This document shows positions 1 to 6,600 of a DNA stretch of 6,829 bases, piece by piece. Under the pieces are notes generated by a model. It was not told the DNA's origin and made no database searches. It saw nothing but the letters and a program-made list of their open reading frames with translations. The stretch's first letter is position 1. Every line of letters begins with the position of its first letter. Source of the stretch: Desulfomicrobiaceae bacterium (GTDB lineage: Bacteria > Desulfobacterota > Desulfovibrionia > Desulfovibrionales > Desulfomicrobiaceae); assembly GCA_003530935.1 (NCBI GenBank), contig DPEO01000073.1, positions 1 through 6,829 on the forward strand, in the 5' to 3' direction. The position numbers and the translations under genes are program-made.

Positions 1-636
1 GGCCAGGATCCCCAAAAGCGATCCGAGAAAGGCTACAGCCCCCCGGCGGGAAAGCCCGGCCACGAGGAAGATGATGGCCGCCAGGAGTACCGTGGTGACC
101 AAGAGGGTCACGAAAATGGGGTCCCAGCCGGAAAGCAGTGCCGGCACCAGGAGTTTCCAGAGGGCATAGGCGGAAAATACGAAGGAAAGGAGCGCCTTGG
201 CCCCGGTCCAGCCGGCAAAGGCAAGGAGCGCCAGGGCAAAGAGGCCAAAGAGCGCAAGTTCCACGTCCAGGCGGTAGAAGTCGTGGGCCACGGCCACACT
301 GATGTCGCCCTGGTCATCGAGGGTGAGCACCGTCAGGACGCGGTCACCCACGTGGAAGCGCTTGTCGAGCTCCAGCTTGCCGAGGATTTCGTTATGCGCG
401 GTGACCGTGCGGCCGGCAAAGGGGCCGTCCAGAAGCTCCACGGTCACGGACTGGATGCCTATGGTCACGGGCCCGAGAGTGCGGACCCGGCTGTCGTCGG
501 TGGCGATGACCTTGCCTTGGCAGCGGGCGCTTCGGGTCGGGCCGCGGGAGTCGAACCCCGTGGGCAGGAGGTGGAGCACCAAGGTTGCCAGGGCGATGAC
601 CAGACAGAACAGGCGGTCGCGGCGGGTGGAGCGCAT
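1..636 (-). CDS. YibE/F-family multi-pass membrane protein (partial, C-terminus outside window)
   Basis: The minus strand from an ATG at 636 stays open for 212 codons to the window edge. Residues about 9-26 form a hydrophobic segment ending in LPTGF. Residues about 30-125 form a soluble beta-rich domain with QGKVIATDDS, VTVELLDGPFAGRTV and a HNEILGKLELDK stretch. After YRLDVEL come hydrophobic spans at about 125-141, 148-168, 174-194 and 199 onward, including AGWTGAKALLSFVF and FLVAGLSRRGAVAFLG. This order, with the GWTG-KALLSF and VAGL-R-G-VAFLG signatures, is that of the YibE/F family (Pfam YibE_F). These are uncharacterised inner-membrane proteins whose extracytoplasmic domain precedes the membrane bundle. 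The gene lies directly behind the alkaline phosphatase on the same strand and is probably cotranscribed. The start is uncertain: an in-frame ATG at 684 would add 16 residues and sit only 7 bases after the phosphatase stop. Neither start has a Shine-Dalgarno sequence. I prefer 636 because the 684 start would place a strong hairpin inside the gene. The family call comes from recalled motifs; the function is unknown. Confidence 0.85.
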   Translation of the reverse strand, partial: MRSTRRDRLFCLVIALATLVLHLLPTGFDSRGPTRSARCQGKVIATDDSRVRTLGPVTIGIQSVTVELLDGPFAGRTVTAHNEILGKLELDKRFHVGDRVLTVLTLDDQGDISVAVAHDFYRLDVELALFGLFALALLAFAGWTGAKALLSFVFSAYALWKLLVPALLSGWDPIFVTLLVTTVLLAAIIFLVAGLSRRGAVAFLGSLLGILA

Positions 637-646
637 GGGGTGGAAG

Positions 647-679
647 GCGGGCCCGGAATGGGCGGGTTTCCGGGCCCGC
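647..679 (-). other. 12-bp GC-rich stem-loop at the phosphatase / YibE-F junction
   Basis: Positions 647-658 (GCGGGCCCGGAA) and 668-679 (TTCCGGGCCCGC) are perfect reverse complements, separated by a 9-base loop. On the minus-strand transcript it begins 12 bases after the phosphatase stop codon (TAA, 694-692) and ends 10 bases before the ATG at 636. No T-run follows on either strand, so it is not a canonical intrinsic terminator. It could partly attenuate transcription, protect or process the mRNA, or be coding if the YibE/F gene really starts at 684. The pairing is seen directly; the role is inference. Confidence 0.6.
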
Positions 680-691
680 GGCATAGGGGTG

Positions 692-2236
692 TTAGCGGGT
701 GGCCACGGCCTTGGAGAGGCCAAGGGCGCGGGTGAATTTGTCGAAGAAGGCGGTGTTGTCGTAGTAGCCGGCAAAAGCCTCGGCGCCGACGCCCGTGGCA
801 GCGGTGATGACCGGTACCCCGGTGTGCGAATACGAGGTCCAGCCGATGCCGGCCTTGGCGTTGAGGATATGGGTGAGGGTCACGGTGAAGGGCTCATAGC
901 TGCCGTAGAGCAGATAGTCGCGGGTGCCGGTCTCTGCCTTCTGGTTCTGCATGCTGCGGGCAAAGGCGGCCTTGAGGTCGGCGAGTTCGTAGTCCTTGAG
1001 GTAGAGGTCGTACTTGCCTTTGACCTGCTTGGCGTATTCCTTGTCCGAGGCCGCCTTGGTTATGTCCGCCATCTCTGCGGCCGTGGGCACTTTGAGGCCG
1101 AAGTGGGCGGTGATGAGCTCCGCTGCTTCCTCGAAGCTCCCTTGGGGATGCGCCTTGCGCCAGGCGTCGAAAATTTCGTCGAAGGCCACGTACGAGACCT
1201 TCTGTTGGGTGAGGTTCTTGAGATAGGTGGCGTACTTGGTGCCCGCAAAGCCAATGGACATGCCGCCGGTCTCGTGGTCGCCGGTGACCACGATGAGAGT
1301 TTCCTTGGGGTGTTTGGCGGCGAATTCCAGGGCCTTGTCCACGGCCTTTTCGAAGGCGAGCATGTCGTGGATGGCGCTGGCGGCGTCGTTGGCATGGCAG
1401 GCCCAGTCCACCTTGCCGCTTTCCACCATCAGGAAAAAGCCCTTGGGATTGTCGAGCATTGCGATCCCCTTGGCGGTGAGATCCGCCAGGGTGAGATCTT
1501 CGGGCTTCGTGTCGATGCTGTAGGGCATGGCCGCCTCGTCCTGCAGGCGCGGTGCGATCACCACCGCCTTGGTACCGGGTGTGAGGGCTGCAAATCCCTG
1601 ACGGTCGCGCACGATGGCGTATCCCGCCTTGGCGATGGCATCGAAGACGTTTGCTTTGGGGCCGTCGCCCTTGGCCTTCTTGCCTTCGGGGTCCAGCAGG
1701 CCGCCGCCGGCAAAGTAGTCGAAGCCGCTTTGGGCGAGTTCCAGGCCGATTTCGTAATAGTTCTTGCGGCTTGGCTGATGGGCGTAGAAGGCGGCTGGAG
1801 TCGCGTGGTCCAGAGAGACGGTGGAGACGATGCCCACCTTGAAGCCGGCCGCCTTGGCCATCTCGGCGAAGGTGCGCACAGGCTTGCCCTCCGGGTCCAC
1901 CCCGAGGCCGGCGTTGTAGGTTTTCACGCCACAGGCCATGGCCGTGGCCGCAGCCGCGGAGTCGGTGATGAGGCTTTCGCTGGAGTAGGTGGTGGTCAGT
2001 CCCTGTGCGGGGAACTGGGTGAAGTTGAGCTGCTCGATGCCGGGTTGCGCGGTTTTCCCAGCGAGCAGTGCCTTATAGGCCTCGGTGACGTTGATTTGCG
2101 AGGCGCTCATGCCATCGCCGATGAAAAGGAACACATACTTGGCCTGGCCCGCCATGGCTGCGGTGCACACCAGCACCTGGAGCAGCAGGGCGCAGAAGAG
2201 GCGGGCGGCTGCCTGGGACCAGAGGGAAGAACGCAT
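692..2236 (-). CDS. phoA: Secreted alkaline phosphatase (PhoA superfamily)
   Basis: This encodes a 514-residue phosphomonoesterase expected to act in the periplasm, releasing inorganic phosphate from organic phosphates with two zinc ions and one magnesium. Residues 1-29 are a Sec signal peptide with an AMA cleavage site before G30. Recognisable sites, with E. coli PhoA equivalents, are: FIGDGM with D41 (D51); DSAAAATA with nucleophile S93 (S102); HATPAA with H144 (D153) and T146 (T155); R157 (R166); MVESGKVDWACH with E272, D277 and H281 (E322, D327, H331); GDHETGG with D320 and H321 (D369, H370); and SHTGVPV with H471 (H412). All metal ligands and the nucleophile are present, so it should be active. 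H144 and W278 replace the Asp153/Lys328 pair of E. coli, as in the psychrophilic TAB5 enzyme. The ATG at 2236 is chosen because AGGAGG lies 5 bases upstream and a signal peptide starts there. No Pho box is evident upstream. The YibE/F gene follows on the same strand. Confidence 0.96.
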   Translation of the reverse strand: MRSSLWSQAAARLFCALLLQVLVCTAAMAGQAKYVFLFIGDGMSASQINVTEAYKALLAGKTAQPGIEQLNFTQFPAQGLTTTYSSESLITDSAAAATAMACGVKTYNAGLGVDPEGKPVRTFAEMAKAAGFKVGIVSTVSLDHATPAAFYAHQPSRKNYYEIGLELAQSGFDYFAGGGLLDPEGKKAKGDGPKANVFDAIAKAGYAIVRDRQGFAALTPGTKAVVIAPRLQDEAAMPYSIDTKPEDLTLADLTAKGIAMLDNPKGFFLMVESGKVDWACHANDAASAIHDMLAFEKAVDKALEFAAKHPKETLIVVTGDHETGGMSIGFAGTKYATYLKNLTQQKVSYVAFDEIFDAWRKAHPQGSFEEAAELITAHFGLKVPTAAEMADITKAASDKEYAKQVKGKYDLYLKDYELADLKAAFARSMQNQKAETGTRDYLLYGSYEPFTVTLTHILNAKAGIGWTSYSHTGVPVITAATGVGAEAFAGYYDNTAFFDKFTRALGLSKAVATR

Positions 2237-2331
2237 GGAAACCTCCTGGAAGAAATGGTGGCAACAACGCCGCCCCCCCTTAAGGGCAGGCTTGTGGCGC
2301 CGGGGTGGCGGTTTGGAGACGTTCGTGCAAC
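2237..2331 (-). promoter_or_regulatory. Leader/promoter interval of the alkaline phosphatase gene
   Basis: This 95-base stretch separates the upstream terminator from the phosphatase start, so the promoter should lie here unless transcription reads through. I find no convincing -35/-10 pair and no Pho-box repeats. It holds AGGAGG at 2247-2242, a run of seven C on the plus strand (2273-2279) and a 10-bp palindrome CCCTTAAGGG (2277-2286). Plus-strand 2270-2279 (CCGCCCCCCC) can pair with 2302-2311 (GGGGTGGCGG) with one mismatch, so the mRNA leader may fold upstream of the ribosome binding site. Only the Shine-Dalgarno assignment is firm. Confidence 0.35.
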
Positions 2332-2356
2332 AAAAAACCCGGCCTTGGGCCGGGTT
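2332..2356 (-). terminator. Rho-independent terminator of the YgiT-type zinc-finger gene
   Basis: Positions 2336-2344 (AACCCGGCC) and 2348-2356 (GGCCGGGTT) form a perfect 9-bp stem with a 3-base loop. On the minus strand the stem is followed by a run of T (complement of the A-run 2332-2337), the classic intrinsic terminator form. It begins 10 bases after the zinc-finger gene's stop codon (2369-2367). No T-run follows on the plus strand, so it acts leftward. It separates this gene from the phosphatase downstream. Confidence 0.9.
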
Positions 2357-2366
2357 CAGGGGCGCG

Positions 2367-2669
2367 CTAGGATTTGCGCACGCTCTTGTTGATGGTTTCC
2401 ATGAGCTGGGCCACCACCTCGGGGTGCTGCTGGTCTCCGCCGGCGGCCTTGGGCCAGCGCAGGCGATGGTAGGAGATGGTCGCCTTGGCGGCCAATTGGT
2501 GGACACGGGAGATGAGGACCTCTATGGTCTCTTCCGACAGGAAGACGTGGCCGCAGGCTTCGCACTGCAGGGCCGGGACTTCCTCGAAGCAGAAAAGCTG
2601 GTTGCGGCATTCCATCTGATGGTTGACCAAGGCTTCGTGCATTTCCTGGCCGCATTTGACGCATTGCAT
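2367..2669 (-). CDS. Small YgiT-type zinc-finger protein
   Basis: This is a 100-residue cytoplasmic protein. It begins MQCVKCG (C3, C6) and has a second CxxC in VPALQCEACGHVFLSEET (C36, C39), with extra potential ligands at H17, C21 and C27. The spaced CxxC pairs and the VPAL-C--CG-VFLS-E phrase match the YgiT-type zinc finger, the zinc-binding module also found at the N-terminus of the MqsA antitoxin. There is no MqsA-like C-terminal helix-turn-helix: residues 45-100 look like a short basic helical tail. No MqsR-like toxin gene is adjacent. The start is the ATG at 2669, with AGGAGG 7 bases upstream; a longer reading from 2753 would add 28 residues without family resemblance and overlap the promoter region of the divergent gene. 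It ends in TAG just before a strong terminator, so it is monocistronic. The zinc-finger assignment is well supported; the biological role is not known. Confidence 0.88.
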   Translation of the reverse strand: MQCVKCGQEMHEALVNHQMECRNQLFCFEEVPALQCEACGHVFLSEETIEVLISRVHQLAAKATISYHRLRWPKAAGGDQQHPEVVAQLMETINKSVRKS

Positions 2670-2702
2670 GGCGTTTCCTCCTGGGCGAAAATGGGAAATG
2701 GT

Positions 2703-2731
2703 TGTGTAATGCCGGCAGTAGGCCTTGGCAA
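2703..2731 (-). promoter_or_regulatory. Possible promoter of the zinc-finger gene
   Basis: On the minus strand TTGCCA (2731-2726, five of six matches to the -35 consensus) is followed after 17 bases by TACACA (2708-2703, a weak -10). Transcription would begin near 2696, about 27 bases before the start codon, with the AGGAGG inside the leader. The -35 overlaps the palindrome at 2729-2743. The -10 is poor, so this is tentative. Confidence 0.3.
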
Positions 2732-2743
2732 GCGCTCCGCTTG
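2729..2743. promoter_or_regulatory. Palindrome in the divergent promoter region, candidate operator
   Basis: CAAGCG (2729-2734) and CGCTTG (2738-2743) are perfect inverted repeats around a 3-base centre. The site lies midway between the divergent start codons at 2669 and 2780. It overlaps the candidate -35 of the leftward gene and sits just upstream of the AT-rich -10-like sequence of the rightward operon, a position suited to a dimeric regulator controlling both directions. The repeat is seen; regulator binding is inference. Confidence 0.4.
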
Positions 2744-2753
2744 TGGGAAACAA

Positions 2754-2759
2754 TAAAAT
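2754..2759 (+). promoter_or_regulatory. Possible -10 element of the dehydrogenase-kinase operon
   Basis: TAAAAT matches the sigma-70 -10 consensus at five of six positions within the only AT-rich stretch of the intergenic region (2748-2770). A start near 2766 would leave a leader of about 14 bases carrying GGAGG at 2771-2775. No good -35 lies 16-18 bases upstream; that space is occupied by the palindrome, which would fit an activator- or repressor-dependent promoter. Weakly supported. Confidence 0.3.
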
Positions 2760-2779
2760 TCAATATATTTGGAGGTATT

Positions 2780-3670
2780 ATGCGCGTTGGTTGGATTGGC
2801 GCCGGTGTCATGGGGCGTTCCATGTGCGGCCATGTGCTCCGGGCGGGACACGAGGTGTACGTGTATACCCGCACCAAGGCGTCGGCTGACGGCTTGGTGG
2901 CCGCGGGCGCGCATTGGTGCGCCTCTCCGGCTGAGGTGGCCCAAAAGAGCGAGGTGGTGGTGAGTATCGTGGGCTACCCCCACGATGTGCGCGCCATTTA
3001 CCTGGAAGATGGGGGCATTGTGGCCAATGCCGCACCGGGATCTGTGCTGGTGGACATGACGACATCAAGTCCGTCCTTGGCGCAGGAGATCGCGGCCGCG
3101 GCAGCCGTCCGTGGCATCGACGCCCTGGACGCCCCGGTGTCCGGGGGCGATGTGGGGGCGCGCAACGCCACGCTCTCCATCATGGTGGGCGGCGAGGCCC
3201 AGGCCCTGGAGCGGGTGCGGCCTGTCTTGTCCTGCATGGGTTCCACCATCCGCCACATGGGGCCGGCAGGGGCGGGGCAGCACACCAAGGTGTGCAACCA
3301 GATGCTCATCGCCGGGACCATGATCGGCATGGTGGAGTCGCTCCTCTACGCCGTATCCGCCGGGCTTTCCATGGAGGATGTCATTGCCGTCATCGGCAGT
3401 GGCGCCGCGGGCTGCTGGTCCGTGAACAACCTCGGGCCGCGCATCGCCCGGGGGGACTTCGATCCCGGGTTTTTCGTCAAGCATTTTGTCAAGGACATGG
3501 GCATTGCCCTGGAGGAATGTCGACGCATGGGGCTTTTCGTCCCGGGTCTTGCCCTGGTGGAACAGCTCTATCAGGCCGCCATGGCGCAAGGATATGCCCA
3601 TTTGGGGACCCAGTCGCTGTACAAGGTGCTGTGCGCCATGAGCGGCCGCCGGGAAGACGGCGGCAAATAA
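2780..3670 (+). CDS. NAD(P)-dependent beta-hydroxyacid dehydrogenase, YkwC-like (3-hydroxyisobutyrate dehydrogenase family)
   Basis: This encodes a 296-residue soluble oxidoreductase of the beta-hydroxyacid dehydrogenase family (3-hydroxyisobutyrate dehydrogenase, tartronate semialdehyde reductase and relatives). It would interconvert a beta-hydroxyacid and its semialdehyde or keto form. The N-terminal Rossmann fold begins at once with GWIGAGVMG (GxGxxG, residues 7-12). The substrate-binding signature DAPVSGGDVGA spans 117-127, and the catalytic lysine is K170 in GAGQHTKVCNQ with N173. The C-terminal helical domain includes FVKHFVKDMGIALEE (about 232-246). The phrases VGYPHDV, DAPVSGGDVGA-N-TLSIMVGG and GQHTK-CNQ resemble Bacillus YkwC more than GarR or MmsB, as far as I recall; the substrate of that subgroup is not settled. 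R31 after the second beta strand (YTRTKA) suggests NADPH rather than NADH. The ATG at 2780 is set by GGAGG four bases upstream and by the fold starting there. The length is normal for the family. The stop is 10 bases before the kinase gene, so the two are likely cotranscribed. Confidence 0.93.
   Translation: MRVGWIGAGVMGRSMCGHVLRAGHEVYVYTRTKASADGLVAAGAHWCASPAEVAQKSEVVVSIVGYPHDVRAIYLEDGGIVANAAPGSVLVDMTTSSPSLAQEIAAAAAVRGIDALDAPVSGGDVGARNATLSIMVGGEAQALERVRPVLSCMGSTIRHMGPAGAGQHTKVCNQMLIAGTMIGMVESLLYAVSAGLSMEDVIAVIGSGAAGCWSVNNLGPRIARGDFDPGFFVKHFVKDMGIALEECRRMGLFVPGLALVEQLYQAAMAQGYAHLGTQSLYKVLCAMSGRREDGGK
3645..3664 (+). other. GC hairpin at the 3' end of the dehydrogenase gene
   Basis: GCCGCCG (3645-3651) and CGGCGGC (3658-3664) form a 7-bp stem with a 6-base loop in the last codons of the dehydrogenase, ending 3 bases before its stop codon. 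No T-run follows. It sits just upstream of the kinase ribosome binding site (GAGG, 3671-3674). It may affect coupling or mRNA stability, or may simply reflect GC-rich codons. Confidence 0.3.
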
Positions 3671-3680
3671 GAGGACGCCC

Positions 3681-6600
3681 ATGCGCTGGATATGGATCGT
3701 GGTGCTGCTTGTTTGCAGTGTTCCGGCACGCGCCAGTGATATCCGCAATATCCTGTTTCTCAATTCTTACCACAGTGGATACACGTGGTCGGACACCATC
3801 ATGGACGGCGCCCGGCAGACGCTTCTGGCAGCGCGCAAGGATGTCTATATCCAGATGGAGTTCATGGATACCAAACGCTTTGCCGATGCCCGGCATCTGG
3901 AAGAGCTGTACCAATATTACCGCTCCAAGTTCGCGGGGATCACGTTTGATGTGATCCTCGCTTCCGACAATGCGGCCTACGATTTTGTCCAGCGCTACGG
4001 CGATGAACTCTTTCCCGGCACACCAGTGGTCTTTTGCGGGGTGAACGATGTCGCCCCCCGGGAGGTCCTGCATCGGGAGCGCACCACGGGCGTGCTCGAA
4101 GAATTCGACATGGAGGCCAATCTGCGCCTCATGCGGGAGCTTTTTCCCGATCGGCACCGCTTGGTGGTCATTGGGGACCAAAGTGTCACCGGCGTGGCCA
4201 TTGCCAACCAGGTCCGCGCGGGTTTTACCCGCAACGCCATTCCCATGGAGGTGGAATTCTGGGCGGAATACACCCTGGAGGACCTGCTGGCGCGCATCCG
4301 CCTGCGCGCCGCAGACAGCGTGTTCTTTTTTATCCCATTTTACAAAGTCATTGGAAATTCGGTATATTCTGCCCAGGACCTTTTGCGCATCGTGTGGCAG
4401 CAGACACGGGCTCCCTTTTTCAGCGCCTGGAATTTTCTCCTGGGCTACGGCCTTGTGGGCGGAAAGCTTTTGGATGGCTTTGCCCATGGGGCCCAGGCCG
4501 CTCAGATGGTCCTGCGGATCTTGGATGGCGAGAGCCCGGCGCGCATCCCGGTCGTTTCCAGTACCACGGACCGCTACCGCTTCGACTACCGCATCCTTCA
4601 AGAGCTGGCCATCGGCACGGACCGCTTGCCTGCGGAAAGCGAGCTCATCAACGAGCCGCCGACATTCTACTCCATTGATCGCCGCCAATTTTGGACCATC
4701 ATCGTCTCCTTGGTGACCCTCCTCTTCATTCTGGTGCTGTTGGTGGTGAACATCCTGGAGCGCCGCCAGGCGGAGCGGCGGCTGCGTGAGCAGGTGGCCT
4801 TTCTTGGTACGCTCATGCGGGCCCTGCCGCTTCCCATCTACATCACCGACGCCCAGGGCGCCATTCAGGCGGTGAATCCGGCCTTTGAGACCTGGTTCGG
4901 GGTGGATGCGGCAAATCTCGAGGACTTGCGGCCGGACGTGCGTGAGCAACTGACGGAGCCGCGCTTTGCGCCGCACGAAACCGAGCTCCCTTACCATGAC
5001 GGTTCCCCGCATTCGGTGGTGCTCCACAAGGCCACGGCGGCCACGGCGAACCTGGGGATTGTGGGCGCGATTCACGACATCACCGAGCGCAAACGCGCGG
5101 AAAACGACCTGCGTCTGGCGGAGGAAAAGTACCGCGGCATCTTCGAGAACTCGGCCCTGGGCATCTTCCGCACCACCCCTGACGGCCGCTGGCTGGACGC
5201 CAACCCTGCCTTGGCGCGCATGCTCGGCTACGCGTCGGCGGCAGATCTCATGCTCGATCATCCCAACATCGCCTCCCTCTATTTGGCCGAGGAAGACCGC
5301 CGTCGCATCGTGGAACTCTACCAGCGCTCCCACGGCTTGGTGGAGGCGGAGATCCAGTTCCGCCACCGTCATGGCGAAGTCATCATCGCCAACCTCAACG
5401 CCCGGTCCGTGCGCCGCGAGGATGGCTCCATTTCCCACTTCGAAGGCTTCCTCGAGGACGTCACGGCCAAGAAGGCCGCAGAGCGGGCCTTGGCCGCCTC
5501 GGAGGAGATGCTCCAACTGGTGCTCAATACCATTCCCCAATTGGTGGACTGGAAGGACCGGTCGCTGCGCTTTTTGGGCGCCAACCGCCGGTTTCTCCAA
5601 TTCATGGGGCTTTCCGAGGTGGGCGAACTCGTGGGGCGCACGTACCGGGAGGTGGCTACGGATCCTTCGTGGGTGGAAGTGGTGGACGAACTCGACCGCC
5701 AGGTCATGGAATCGGGTCAGCCGCTCTACGGGGTACGGCGGCAGACTCGAAACGCCGCCGGCGAGGAAGTGGTCCTTTTGGTGAGCAAGGTGCCGCTGCA
5801 CGATGTCCGGGGCCAGACCGTGGGAGTGCTCAGTACGGCGGAAGACGTCACCGCCGTGGCCCGGCTGGAGCGCCAGCTCATGCAATCCCAAAAAATGGAG
5901 GCCATCGGCACGCTCGCCGGTGGTATTGCCCATGATTTCAATAATATTCTTACCTCCATCATGAACTCCACCGAGCTTGCCCTGGAAGACGTGCCTGCCG
6001 GTTCCTTGGTTTCCCAAGATCTGGAGCGGAGCCTACGCGCCGCGCAGCGGGGCAGCCGGCTGGTCAAGCAGCTTTTGGCCTTCAGTCGGCCGTCCAAGGA
6101 GGGGTTTGAGCCCACGGACGTGCGCGAGGTGGTGGCGGAATGCGTGGCTTTGGTGCGGGCGTCGGTGCCGCGTACCATCACGGTGGAATCGCATCTTGAA
6201 GAGGACGTCCCCTTGTGTTTGGCCGACCCCACCGGAGTGCACCAGGTGGTTATGAATCTTCTGACCAATGCCTACCAGGCCATCGGCAGCCGGACAGGGC
6301 ATATCGCCGTGGGCGTGCGGCGTTGCTTTCTCGACGCCGCGGCCGCGGTCCCGCTGGGAGTGGACGAGGGGTCCTATGTGGTGCTCTGGGTGCGTGACGA
6401 TGGTCCGGGGCTTGCGCCGGAGATCGTGGACAAGATCTTCGATCCCTTCTTCACCACCAAGGGCAAGGGTGAGGGGACGGGCCTGGGGCTTGCCGTGGTG
6501 CACGGGATCGTGCGCAATCACCGCGGGGCCATCCAGGTGCAGAGTACCCCGTATGTGGCCACGGAGTTTGCGGTATTCTTGCCTTCCCTGGGGGATGTGT

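Noticed and set aside
302..2392. A 696-codon open frame on the plus strand, antisense to the alkaline phosphatase
   Set aside because: It lies opposite a gene with a full set of catalytic motifs. Its translation is rich in Gly, Val, His and Glu without recognisable domains, and the openness is explained by the GC-rich third positions of the real gene.
2237..2506. A 90-residue N-terminal extension of the alkaline phosphatase from an ATG at 2506
   Set aside because: It would run through the zinc-finger gene and its terminator and bury the signal peptide. The ATG at 2236 has AGGAGG at ideal spacing and begins a standard signal peptide.
2367..2669. MqsA antitoxin of an MqsR/MqsA toxin-antitoxin pair
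   Set aside because: Only the zinc-finger part is shared. The protein lacks the C-terminal helix-turn-helix, and the neighbours are a phosphatase and a dehydrogenase, not a toxin.
2741..2769. A promoter made of TTGTGG and TATATT with a 17-base spacer upstream of the dehydrogenase
   Set aside because: The spacing and -10 match look good, but transcription would begin near 2776, after the GGAGG ribosome binding site, so the message would lack it.
2702..2779. A 26-residue N-terminal extension of the dehydrogenase from an ATG at 2702
   Set aside because: The Rossmann-fold strand starts right after the ATG at 2780, which has its own GGAGG. The extension covers the AT-rich promoter-like region and the palindrome.
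3489..6017. An 842-codon open frame on the minus strand, antisense to the hybrid kinase
   Set aside because: The plus strand here encodes PAS and kinase motifs without interruption. The antisense translation has no domain signature or credible ribosome binding site, so it is a composition shadow despite its length.
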